Shown: positions 23,726-34,621 of the stretch, one piece after another
How the letters are laid out: every line of letters begins with the position of its first letter
How positions within the stretch are numbered: the first letter of the stretch is position 1
Assembly (NCBI GenBank): GCA_009192285.1
Contig: CM018603.1
Coordinates: 7,127,613-7,191,612, forward strand
DNA length: 64,000 bases
Source: Morchella semilibera
Taxonomy: Eukaryota; Ascomycota; Pezizomycetes; Pezizales; Morchellaceae
Direction: 5' to 3'
Translations under genes and position numbers: made by a program
The notes under the pieces: model-generated
What the model saw: the letters and a program-made list of their open reading frames with translations, nothing else
The model's database searches: none
Told to the model about the DNA's origin: nothing

Positions 23726-25092
23726 TGTTGATATAAGTCCTTTTTTTTTTTTAGTTTTTTAGCCTTTTTCTCCTTTCCTTTTTACTATTTTGGTCCTGAG
23801 TTGGGTTGTAGTCGTTTGTGCGGTGAGATGGGCGTTTGGTGTTTTCTCCCTTCCTTTTCTTTTTTCCTTTCACTTCTATATACATAGTCATTTCCCAATG
23901 GCCCCCCCCCCCCCTTTATTCCCCTTCTTCTTCTTCGCCCCCCCCTTATATATCCCATACCCGTACCCCCCCCCCCCACCCTTATCTCGACCTTTTTCTT
24001 TAATACCCACTACAAGAGAGAACCAAACCTCAACTATTATGTATGTACACCCCCGAGTGAGTCATTGTTTGATCTGTATGTACTCATGTATTTATGCTGG
24101 TAAATACTTGTACCTATATGGCTCTTTTTTTTTCCAGAACGAAACGGAGGCACATGCTGGTATGCGAGGGGCTCGACCGTGGCTGTCAATCTAGGCATGG
24201 GATATCACTCGGGTTTGTGGTGGGGTAATACCTAGTGGGTTGTTATTTATTTATTTATACTTCACACCCGCATGCAGCCTTCCGGCTACTATGGCGACCG
24301 CCACCACTCTCCGGATGGCGCGTGATATGCTCGACGTTAAGAAATCCCCCGACCCGCATGCCCCATTTGGGCGCTAGGTACCTGGAAAACTCCTCCTATG
24401 GAGGCAGAAACCATCCCGCATGCCAAGCCAGGAAAGGAAACCACGATTAATATCCCCAAGGTCACCATGCCCCTACAGGATTCGAACCTGCGACCTTGCC
24501 CACCCTCGGAAACTTCCTCATCGGGAAATAGTGGGTTGTTAATGATATGTGGCTTCTGGAGGATATGCACGCGGTCATTTTGATACCAAACCCTCGGATG
24601 ACACGGTAAGTCAGAGTAGGATCCTAGGTGCTTGCTGTAGTCGGGTCGATTCACGAATGCTCCATGCGATCACTGTCTTTCCATTAATGCTGGTATCCAT
24701 ATTTAATTGTTTTATAATCAAGTTACTCATCTAAGAATCGTGTATCTCCACAGCAGCAGCTATGTCTCCGAGACTCCACATACCTTAGTACGCACACTCT
24801 GTTGAAGACAAAAACACCCTCAGTTCTTCACGGGAAAGAGCCCGCTCAAATTTCAACCATGCAAAGTGAATTTTATTTTCTTTAGACCTAGTACAGCAAA
24901 GCATTTTATCCGAGTGATGACCGGTGATCCGTATATCAGTCCTCACAACCCATGTTTACAAGAAGGAGCTAATTAAACCCAATAGCAAAGACTCCTGAAA
25001 ATCAAATATCGACACCATTTTTTTCCCTTTCATGAAGGAATAGAACACTCAAAAGCACAACGGATATCTTCCGCCTACTCGTGATCTTTTTC
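23726..25092. other. Intergenic stretch
   Basis: No supported protein gene. Just after the CFEM-like gene are T- and C-runs (23742-23751, 23903-23914, 23967-23976). A tRNA-like box is at 24455-24500. Confidence 0.5.
24466..24525 (-). other. tRNA-like B-box sequence, possible SINE remnant
   Basis: On the minus strand, GCAGGTTCGAATCCTGT forms a perfect T-stem/loop with the Pol III B-box GGTTCGAATCC, followed by AGGGGCA. No matching 5' acceptor strand (TGCCCCT) or A-box lies within 120 bases upstream, so this is not an intact tRNA. A tRNA-derived SINE or tRNA pseudogene is the likeliest reading. Confidence 0.35.
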
Positions 25093-28000
25093 TTAACAAC
25101 TCACTGATCTTCCCTCCCCCTTACCACTCTTTCTGGTCTTTTTCTGTTTCGGCCCGGAAGCTAAGTTTTCTTGAGCATCAGAAGTGGAGCTTTCTCCGCG
25201 TGACTGATCGCGGTTATTTGGCGACAAAACCCCAATAACTAAAGGAGACTTTGCTTGAAGTTGGCTACTCGCGCCTCCAATAAAGGTCAAATCGACAGAA
25301 TTTGTGGCAGATCCCTGCGAGTTGTGCTCCTCAATCGTTGGGAGCTGCACTTCTGGGGGGTACGAGTTTTTGTAGCTTAAAGCCTTGACCTCAGAAGTGA
25401 TCTGCGCCAACCCGTGATGACTTGATGGGAGATTAGATTCCTCATCAGATAATTCATTCGCCCTAGATGGAACATCTGAAATATCACCGTCTTCAACCCA
25501 AGACTGCCATCTTTGAGCGAGTTCTTGCTCCCCATCTGAAGATAACGCTGCAACTGCAGTATGAAAACCTGGCGAAACCGACCCGCCCCCGAAATCTCCA
25601 AATTCCCCCGCCGGGTTGAAGATAAGGGCGTGATTATTGGCCCCACCCGGGCCCTCTTCATCAAGAGTTTGCGAGTCGACTTGGGTCTGAACATCAAGTG
25701 GGCCCTTGGTAGCTACTGATTCCCCGGAGTTGCCAGGCGCGCAATCCGAACCCTCTTTATTGCTAGTTAACTCACTCAAGGTTGCTTTGCCTCCTGCCTC
25801 AGCTTTCATTCTGTTAAGACTAATCTTCTTTTTCAGGATGTATCCGCCTTTAGGTCTTGGCTCAAGAATATTCTTGGGGACAGAGGGAAGAGAACCGAGT
25901 TTTCTTCCCTTGAATAAGAGATGAAAACTTTCCGTACTTTCATTTGAACCACCATTCTGAGAATTTTTAGGAATCTCGTCAATGTCTGAATCCATTGTGA
26001 ATACACAATCCTCGTAGTCCTCAGGGGGAATCGTTTGTGACAGAGCCATAGACAAATTACTTGTTGCGCGGGGCATCTTCGCTGGCCCAGAAGGAGCGGT
26101 CCCCCACTCTGTACTCCCGGGCCGGCTGTTTTCTCTTGCATTTCCTATCGTTTCAGTCTCCCCTTTTTTTGAGAATAAGGATTTTGAGCCCGGTGGTAAA
26201 CATGCTCCCAGAAACCTTTCTTGCCTCTCTAGGAGGATGGAGTTCCGGTTTCCAGCAGCACGAATTCCTTCCAGGTGGGTGGTGCAGGGCGATGACACAG
26301 GTGCATTTGGATGTGCAGCGTGAATCTCAGTGGTAGAAAAAGACGGTGAAGGCACCAGAGAACTAGCTTGTCCCTCGAGATCAGGCACATTTGAACTGTG
26401 GCGGTCGGCATCATCCCTTCCAAAAACAACCCCAGATACATGTTGCTTGACCCTGTCCAGATTGCACTATTATCCGATACAGTTAGCATTATTCAAGCAT
26501 ATCTATAAAGTCATCTTTCAAGGGATTAATTGGACATACTTTTGTCAGCCCAATACTTGTCAGTAACAACGCCAATGCTGCCGCTGCTACGGCTATGATG
26601 AGCATAATACTCCAATGGCCACTCAATGCCCGCAAAAAGAACTCTCCTGGACTCTCCGGGGGCAGAATGTTCATCATGTATGCTTGCATTAATCTTTTCA
26701 TAGCCCCTGCGGCCATTTCTCCAAATGCGTTTGACGTTGTAAGTAAACCGATAGATATGCCAACATCACTGTGAGACTTGCAAGATGCCGATACACAGAC
26801 TAACAAACTAATCCACACCATACCAGCCCCAAATCCAATGATGGCTTGAGACATGAATATCTGGAATGTTTGTATAAGGTATACGTCGGTGTATTGAAAG
26901 ATCTGTAAAGGATTATTGTTAAGTAGATTTTCTAATACGAAAAACTCAAAGTGTAGTTACCAGGAGGCCACAAATCATAAGGAACAGCCCACAGGTCACA
27001 AAAGACTTATAAGTCCTAGTCAACCGAATCAAGAATCCAACAAAAAAACCGCCTACAATCACGGAGGTAAACTCGACCTATATAATTATTAGACCTACAC
27101 GAGTGTGAGACTTTCGTTAGGGAGGAAGTCGTACATTCATGAGAGCTTGATTCCCTTGTAAAGACTCAATAATCCTTAGATATGGAGTGGGCAGATTTTC
27201 CGGTCGATCCCAGAGGGACCAACAACCGAGCTTCATGGAAAAATTTGCGAAAAAGCCAATAGCACATGCTATAAGAGTTGAATGAGTCCTCAGAAACCTC
27301 TCTCTGAAAAGAGGGTAGCATTTTTTCCTATAGCTGTTGCAGAACTTTCCCCAACCCTCCAATTTTCCTTCCTCCTGTGACTTGGCAATACTCGCGGACA
27401 ACTCTGCCGCAGCTTGTTCAATTGAGCAGGAACTATATCCTTGAGGCGCCGCAGGCCCCATGATCATTTCACGCTCACCTGGAAGAGCGCCCCATGTTAC
27501 TCTGGGCTGATGCGGATGCTGATGCTGTGATTTTTGTCTCTGTTTCTTATGTTCTGCACTCAAACCTTCATTTAAGTAGCGCTCCCAAAGTGCGAGTAAA
27601 ATGATACATAGGCCTCCACTAGTCAGCAGCACTAACATCCAGATTCCGATCCCGGTTTGCATTTTCTCGGAAAGAGACATGGTCGTAGACAAAAGGCCCA
27701 GACCCAAAACCCAGAGAAGCATTCCCAAAGGGTCCAATTCACAGATATGCAAGCGAATTCTTTTCAATGTTCCTTTGGGGTCCCACCAAATGTGATTATG
27801 AACATGACTTGATGATGGAAAGAAGCCTCCATGCTTTGCCCGGAGATGGGGGGTATATGAAATCACAAGAGATGGGATCACAACTGGAATTGAAAGTCCG
27901 AAGTAAATCCAGACAGGGATATTCCTATCCCGGAGCTAGTTCAGCACTGGGGTGTTTTGGGGATGTTTAGGGCGTAAAAAAGATATCTTACCATTGAACT

Positions 28001-29046
28001 TTTCCAGTGATTGCCTGTGCAACAGCCGGTTTAGTCCAGGTCCAGAGGACCGAACTCATTTGCAAACCCCACAAACATGTCCCTCTCCAGCTCAGGTCAC
28101 TAGTATCAGCTACAATAACTTGAGATACTAGCAAAGTACCTGACATCCCTAACTGGAACAGCGCATTGCCTGCACTGAAGGATTCCCATGTCACGGAAAG
28201 TGCAGCGAGACCCATTCCTCCACTAGCAACCAGTACAGCAGCCAGGAGAGCAAAAGGACGGGATTGTGTATTCGTCAATTTAGCAACTAGATTTTTACTC
28301 CGTTGTCAGTGTTCTGTTTGATCCAGCCAATAATCAAAGCATAAGAGGAGACTTACAGATAATGACCCCGATGATTTTGGATACATCCAACATTGACAAA
28401 GCCAATTCGAATTGATAGAGCCTTATATCACCTCTCATTGCAAAATCATGCATTGCTTCCTGAATTATTAAAACAGAATTTATAGAGCCAAGTCCGTAGA
28501 AACTAGCTAGAATAACGAGGCTGAGAAGAGTTAGCGGTTAGTTACCAGAATACAATGAGAATGGAGGAAAATAAGAGTTAGCCCACCATGTATAACATGC
28601 CGTCAAATTACTCCTACTCCAATTTCTGGAGACGGCTCTTGCTTTTCTGGTCCCGATGTCTTCATCCGTTTCCCCAGGCACTTCAGGGTGCACTGTATCG
28701 ACGACTTCAAGCACCTCGTCCCTGGGACGACGCGCTTTGAATGCGTTAATAGCACGATTCTTAAGATCACTTACTTCTGATTTCAGAAAGTTGATCAGCC
28801 GCTCGTGCCAGGAAATTTTGCGATGAATTTCCCAAGTTTCTTCAAAGGTGGGGGGAATATTCTGAAATCCGAACGGATCCGTCTGGTACACGGGAGGAGT
28901 AACGAAGTCATAGCCGCCCGCACTCGGATGCGGAGGGGGGGAATATAGACAGGAATAGGGATGGGGGTTGATGGAATCGAGTTAAAATTTCCCTTCCCTT
29001 TTGAAGATTTTGCTTGTCTTGCGGGTTCCATTATGGCAGGATTCAT
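25093..29046 (-). CDS. Siderophore-type MFS transporter with long C-terminal tail, seven exons
   Basis: Exons: 28587-29046, 28357-28520, 27992-28286, 27135-27924, 26961-27077, 26540-26902, 25093-26466; total 1187 aa after adding one C in exon 1. Introns are 66, 70, 67, 57, 58 and 73 bp and every junction keeps phase. About 150 cytosolic residues precede 14 predicted transmembrane helices (first SNLTACYTCLVILASFYGLG). Family marks include AKLTNTQSRPFAL after TM2, ADTSDLSWRG after TM4 and a CELDPLG block before TM7, as in fungal siderophore-iron transporters (Sit1/MirB type, proton symport of ferric siderophores). After the last helix come 450-plus hydrophilic Ser/Glu/Gly-rich residues, absent from usual members (about 600 aa). 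The frame of exon 1 breaks in a 7-G run (28935-28941). Substrate is inferred from family only. Confidence 0.75.
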
Positions 29047-30788
29047 CTTTGATAAATCTTGAATAATACCTCTGCAAATTGCTTGATACTATCACTGTTG
29101 ATGATATCAATGATAGGATCTCAGGAAGTTGTTGATGATGAAAGAAGATGAGATAAGATAAGTCCACGTAGATTAGCCGAGATGTAGATGATGAATTATT
29201 GTAAGAGATTAGATCGAAGAGAGAGGGGAAGTACGTACTTCCCGTCTACACCTTAATTTCTTGAAGAGAGCTAGTCCCAGTGTTACGTAGCTACTGTACT
29301 CTCCCGACATTCATCCAATACATCTGAGCTATAGGCTTTCGACAAGCTACTTCGAGTACTACATATACACTTTCTATTCCCGATATTATACATATAGACT
29401 TAAATATTTTTCCTTCCCAGATGTTTGTTAGTTTCTCTAGTTTCTCTAGCTACATGTAAATATAAGGTGGCTGTACTGAACTTTCAGGTGAATTTTCTAC
29501 TATATACTATTGTATAAATTAAAGATTAGTAGAAAGTATTCTCTTCAAGATAAGATAAGTACATATAGTACCCTAATTTGATATTTCCATATCGTTCTGT
29601 AATCCTGTCCGGTTGTTTTCTCTTCTTTCCGCGCACCTACCCCTGCAAAGTTTAGAGCAATACGTGTATAAGATCAATACATTTATGGATGGCGAACGTA
29701 TATACATGTATATATAAACATTAGAGCCGCCCCCAATCAATCTATAACCGCTGGGTAAAATTTGTTGGTACCTAGATTATTTTCAGTAAAACAACGGGAT
29801 GTCGATAGCTCTATATCAACATCCCCAGGTGCATCAAAAGGATCTTTCCGCATACAATGTCCCATGCCAAGATCGCGCAGTTACCCCGAGCTTTCCAACC
29901 ATTTATCCATCTCTAAGCCAGCAACAGCAACAACCCCACCAACGAGACAGAGAACACCCTACCCCCACCCCAAAGCGCACGATTACACAGAGATTCACCC
30001 TAAGCACAATCGTATAACGCCCCACCTCCCCAGTACATCCTTCTACCTATCATCATGATCACCGCCTAACTGCAAGAAGTTTGCGCAGAGAATCCAACAA
30101 AGGACCAAATATGATCTACCACCTATTACAATACCCCCGCATCGACACGCTCGATCCCGTATCAGCCCATGCAACGCCATCTATCCGAGTGACATCTGGT
30201 GAATATACCACACACCCCTCACAACACGAAGGAGGAATCTAGCACCCCAGTCATAGTCACAGGGTTGACTCTTCCGTGGCCACCAAGCTCATACGAAACA
30301 CTCTCGAGCCCAACATAGCAGCAGTCATAGAGTGTCACTCGCCGCGCACAGACCTCAAATTAAATTCTAGGTCTTACAAGTACAGTCTGGAATAGCGTCT
30401 TGTATATTACGGCAGATCAGATGAGATTTCATAGATCGGGAGGAATTAGTGGTGGTTTATTAACTTATAACTTCTATACACTAGCCGGATTGATGTCATA
30501 GGCTCCATCATAACAACCAGTACCTCCTAAACGGACATGCGGATTTCATGAGCGAGCTAGGATCATTTCGAGGCAGGCGTTGTGTCGTAAATAAGCCCAG
30601 TATGTGAGGTGAAAGAGAGATATCTTAATCAATTAGCTATAACTATCACTGTTTATATACATAATATGGATATTACAACCTTAATGATACACATACGCCG
30701 ACTTCCCCACCACATACCTTTCCGGAAAAATACACTATCCTAATCAAAACATAAAAAAAACCTCCCCAAACCCAGCCCCACCTTCAGT
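29047..30788. other. Intergenic stretch
   Basis: No supported gene. Plus-strand frames near 29799-30058 (with a short Gln run) and 30086-30210 have no family match and may be remnants. TACATGTA occurs near 29453 and 29704. Confidence 0.45.
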
Positions 30789-32088
30789 CTACGATAATAT
30801 CCGGAAACTCTCACCCACACAAGGCCCAGGCCCACCAATAGACTCAGTCCTACCTGGCGAATAATACAATGTTCCTCCGCCAATATCGGGCGGGAAAATA
30901 TCAGTAGCATCTGGCCCAGAAACATTAGTAACCAGGAAGCAAGATTCCCAAGCAGAACATCCCTCTTTATTCGGCCCCCAGAATTGGAGACAGCAGTCCT
31001 CGCCCCCAGTAACATCCGGGAACTGCAGCGTTCCGGGGCCATCGCTGGAGACTTGAACACCGTCGGCACCGACGATGCATTAGGACGCAGGTGCAGGGCA
31101 CATTGTGGCAGTTACCGTGACGGTTGTGGTGGGTGTTTGAGTGCATGTTGAAGTGGTGGTGAGTGGGATCATTACGGTAGCGGTGGTGGTTGAGGAAGTG
31201 AGTATAGAGCTGGCGGAAGTGATTGTATTGGTAGTTGTTAGGATAGTTGTAACTGTTGCTGTAACGTCGTTTGTAATCCGCTCTGTAACAGTCACGGTTT
31301 CCTTAGGAACGATGATATAGCCTGCCAAGCTGGTGTGCTTCTTGGAGCGGTTGCTTGTGACGGCGGTGGTTGCAATAACCCTGGTTACTCCTTTGGGCCT
31401 GATGACGGAGGAGCAGACTCTGCAGCGGTGGTTCTGTCGCTGCTTGGCCTCCGCGGGACGTGGGCCGGTGGTGGGGGTGAAGAGGAATGTTGAGATGTCC
31501 TAATAATCATAAGTCCTGAAACATACTTTACTATGTGGGTTGTATATTAGAGTCTTTTAGCCATCAACGAACAAAAAATTATTTATTCCCAAGACTTCCA
31601 AGACATGCAAGTAGGATGTGATATAATATTTTCAAGTACAGGACTTAAACATACGCATGGAGATATATTCAATCCTTATGCCTATGATTTCCTTCTCAGA
31701 GTACTTGTGAGTCCCTATGCGGGCCAGGGGGCAAACGCATGCAGCATGGTCTTGGGAATTAATAATTTTTGTTTGTTGCCTTTTTACACCCGTGGCTAAA
31801 AGTCTCTATTGATAACGATACCACTTATACTGTGGTATGATCAGTCGCAGTGGCAGTAACCAAAACTACATAAACAATTAGCTTCATCCGGTAGTTAAAT
31901 CGAGAGATATCTCTCACCAGTCGAATCTCCAGTGACAGTAATAACCGTTTCGGTGCCACCACAGAAGTGAGAGTTGAGTAAAGCGTGTCGCAATTACCCT
32001 ATCGGTAGGGGCGCCTGCCACCGCAACATCCGTTGTAGTAGTCGTGATTCCCTTAGTGAGCGTCAAGGTTTTGCTGACAATCTTTGTA

Positions 32089-32142
32089 TGGTGCGAGAGG
32101 CCTTGGAGGGCGACGCTGTCAACCCTGTTCACACCAGTACAG
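32089..32142 (+). repeat. Left terminal inverted repeat, 54 bp
   Basis: Starts TGGTGCGAGAGGCCTT and ends CACACCAGTACAG, directly inside the TA duplication. It matches the reverse complement of 34568-34621 at 53 of 54 positions (G against A at position 17). Confidence 0.9.
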
Positions 32143-32243
32143 GAAATTTGCTTATTGGCTCTGGTAGCAGGCCTCGAGTCTGCACTTTAAGAGGCTCTAT
32201 TTGCAAGTGCAAATCTAGCTAAAGTAGCGGAACAAGATAGAGA

Positions 32244-34379
32244 CTATTCTACAACGCGTTCAGATACTCTTCTATGACTTTTATATGACTTGTCCGCCCC
32301 ATACCCTATCCCATCTCTGTACGCCTGTCCAATTTTTTCAGTTTTGGTCCAAAATTTCCAAATGAACTGTTCAGCATATAGAAATCCTAGTGGGATACGT
32401 TCCCTAAGATCCTTAATGCCGCTATACCTGCAATGTTTTCTGGTATACCATTTTGCCCGTCCCCAATAATACTCGATCCAGTTCAGTTCACAATGAAATT
32501 TGGGTAACAAAATTGATTTGTGACCGCTTTTTTCAATAGCTTCTTCAAGTTTAGACTTCTGTTTTTGAAAATCCTCTTGAATAGCCATAAGGTTGCGGGC
32601 ACAACATGCTCCTCCACACAACTTTGAGCTTTTACATGACTTTTTCATCCCATCAACCCATAATCCACGCTCTTTAAGCATTAATTTAAGGCCTTTTGGT
32701 TTACCCCGTAATGATGGTATAATAGTAGGATCGTTGAGTGCAAAGTTTGTTGAGTGAGTTACAACTTGACCAAATTGATCTCTAGTCCAACCGTCCCGCA
32801 TTATTGGAGCAGCACCTCCAGGAGTAAGATTCATTAAACCAGCTCGTAAGGCGTAATCAGGAAAGGATTTGTGATTTCTAGCGTTGTCAAATATGAATAA
32901 AGCCTGACAGTCCGGATACTGTAGCTCAAACAATGGTATTGTATAGGTGAGTGTCTGATTTATTAACATCTCATTGTTCCACCAATCCTCTCCCCCGAAC
33001 TCGAAGTATTCAGTAGCCATTCTGCGTAAATTCTTCTTCACCAAGTCTTCATCTGTAACCGTAAACGGAGCTTGAATACGAGCAACAGGTGAAAGAAAGT
33101 CAGAAACCATTATTCCTTGGCCTAAACCTTTCTTCCTTAACGGCATACTATCTTTCTTCGTCCAAACATGTGTAGGGCCGTCATTTGCATAAAAGATACA
33201 CTCATCATGTGTTACAACTACGATAGGTGTTTCTTTGGTTCTTTCCCGGATTTCTTCAGGTGTATGTATAAGAATACCGTGATCATTCCATTCCAGCATG
33301 CGGGGTTTAAGTTGTTCTAGGGTTGGTAGATAAATATTTTGTCGGTAAGCCACCACATCCAGACGCTCATGACCATCTTTGAATAACCCCTTCTTAACCT
33401 CCTTCCAGTTATATCCTAAACGATGGAGCCATTCCACAGCAGTACGTGAAGTAATGGACCATTTACTTTCATCATTGTGTAAATGAGAGAGAGTAAGTAG
33501 AGTTTGCTGAATTAATTGTAACGCATCGTCATTCTCTTCTGTATCCTGGTCCGGGTCTTCCAGTTTTATAGTTGTCCAATATGAGGTGACCGCATCAGAA
33601 AGATCTTTGGCAGAGATATCTAAAGAGAATTGATCAGTTCCGCTATATCTTATTCTATAATATCAAGCTACTAGTAGACAGAATCAGAACGTACTTTCAC
33701 CAGTCTTTCCCTCAATATTGAAAATATACTTTCTTACTGCAAGCAGAGTACCCTCGTCACTTAACATACTCTGTACTTTTCCCGTCCTTCCCTGTAGTCC
33801 AATAGGTATATGCCTTGTTCGTACCCATTCTCTTTCCCTCTGCATAATATGCTGTGATAATTTTAGGCCACCAAGTCTAAACCCCGCTGCTATTTGCTTT
33901 GCTAGCTCTTCACGTGTAACCATTATTCCCAAATGCAAGTGCTTCCTTTGTGTATTCATAAACATCTCAACCTGCCGAAAACGGGTAAGGTCCTGTCCCT
34001 TTGGTGCCTGAGCGCTATTTAAAACAGTACGAATATCTTTGATAGCAATATCAAGTATCGCTTTTTTCAATTCCGGAAACTCTTTAAAACCAATTGATAG
34101 CGGCCAGGTTTTGGTCGCATGTTGTAAAATAGACTCCTCGCATCGCAGCTCATTCCCTTTTCCTGGATTTCCTATGACCGTACCTGTGGTCCATGTTGTA
34201 CCCGGTAGTTTCCTCTGTCCCCTAAACATCTTCTCCTGCAATTCTCTTCTCTTTTTCAAGTACTCCGCTTGTCTGGATATCGATCCCTTAGGTTTCCGCT
34301 TTCTCGGCGCCGAGTCAAAAAGCAAAGGGTTCAGAACAGGAGATACCACAGCGGAGTGATCCCTTTCAACAGGTGTCAT
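32244..34379 (-). CDS. DDE transposase, two exons, 686 aa
   Basis: Catalyses cut-and-paste of the surrounding element. Exon 1 (33695-34379) encodes a basic N-terminal half, probably DNA-binding (RKRKPKGSISRQAEYLKKRR). Exon 2 (32244-33619) encodes the catalytic half. The 75-bp intron (33620-33694) has donor GTACGT, branch-like AACTGATC and acceptor CTTTAG and preserves frame. Catalytic candidates are D367 (VVVTHDECIFYANDG), D473 (ALFIFDNARNHKSF) and E611 (CELNWIEYYWG), the last two equivalent to the QDNAPxH and LNPIENxW motifs of Tc1. The 106- and 137-residue spacings are far longer than the 34 of classic Tc1; a Cys cluster (CKSSKLCGGACCARN) lies in the second. Similar proteins, annotated as DDE-superfamily endonucleases, are common in fungi. 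No stops or frameshifts interrupt it. Confidence 0.85.
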
Positions 34380-34567
34380 TATTTTCTATCAAAGGTCAGT
34401 TCCCTATCCCATTATTATTATAGAGTAGTTGTGTACCTTGATGGAGAATTGATTCAATTTGTCTGGTAGTGGTGCGTTGATGGTTTTTTTCACAGCTTCG
34501 TTGCAAGCGAGCCTACCAGCCAGCCCTACAACATCAGTCAGCAAAGTACATCCAATTAGAGAATTCG

Positions 34568-34621
34568 CTGTACTGGTGTGAACAGGGTTGACAGCGTCGC
34601 CCTCTAAGGCCTCTCGCACCA
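34568..34621 (-). repeat. Right terminal inverted repeat, 54 bp
   Basis: Reverse complement of the left repeat with one mismatch; it ends immediately before the TA at 34622-34623. About 190 bp of non-coding DNA separates it from the transposase start. Confidence 0.9.

Noticed and set aside
26229-26489. Minus-strand frame starting MLTVSDNSAIW
   Set aside because: Overlaps the transporter intron and last exon; the correct frame across the 73-bp intron gives the known family ending.
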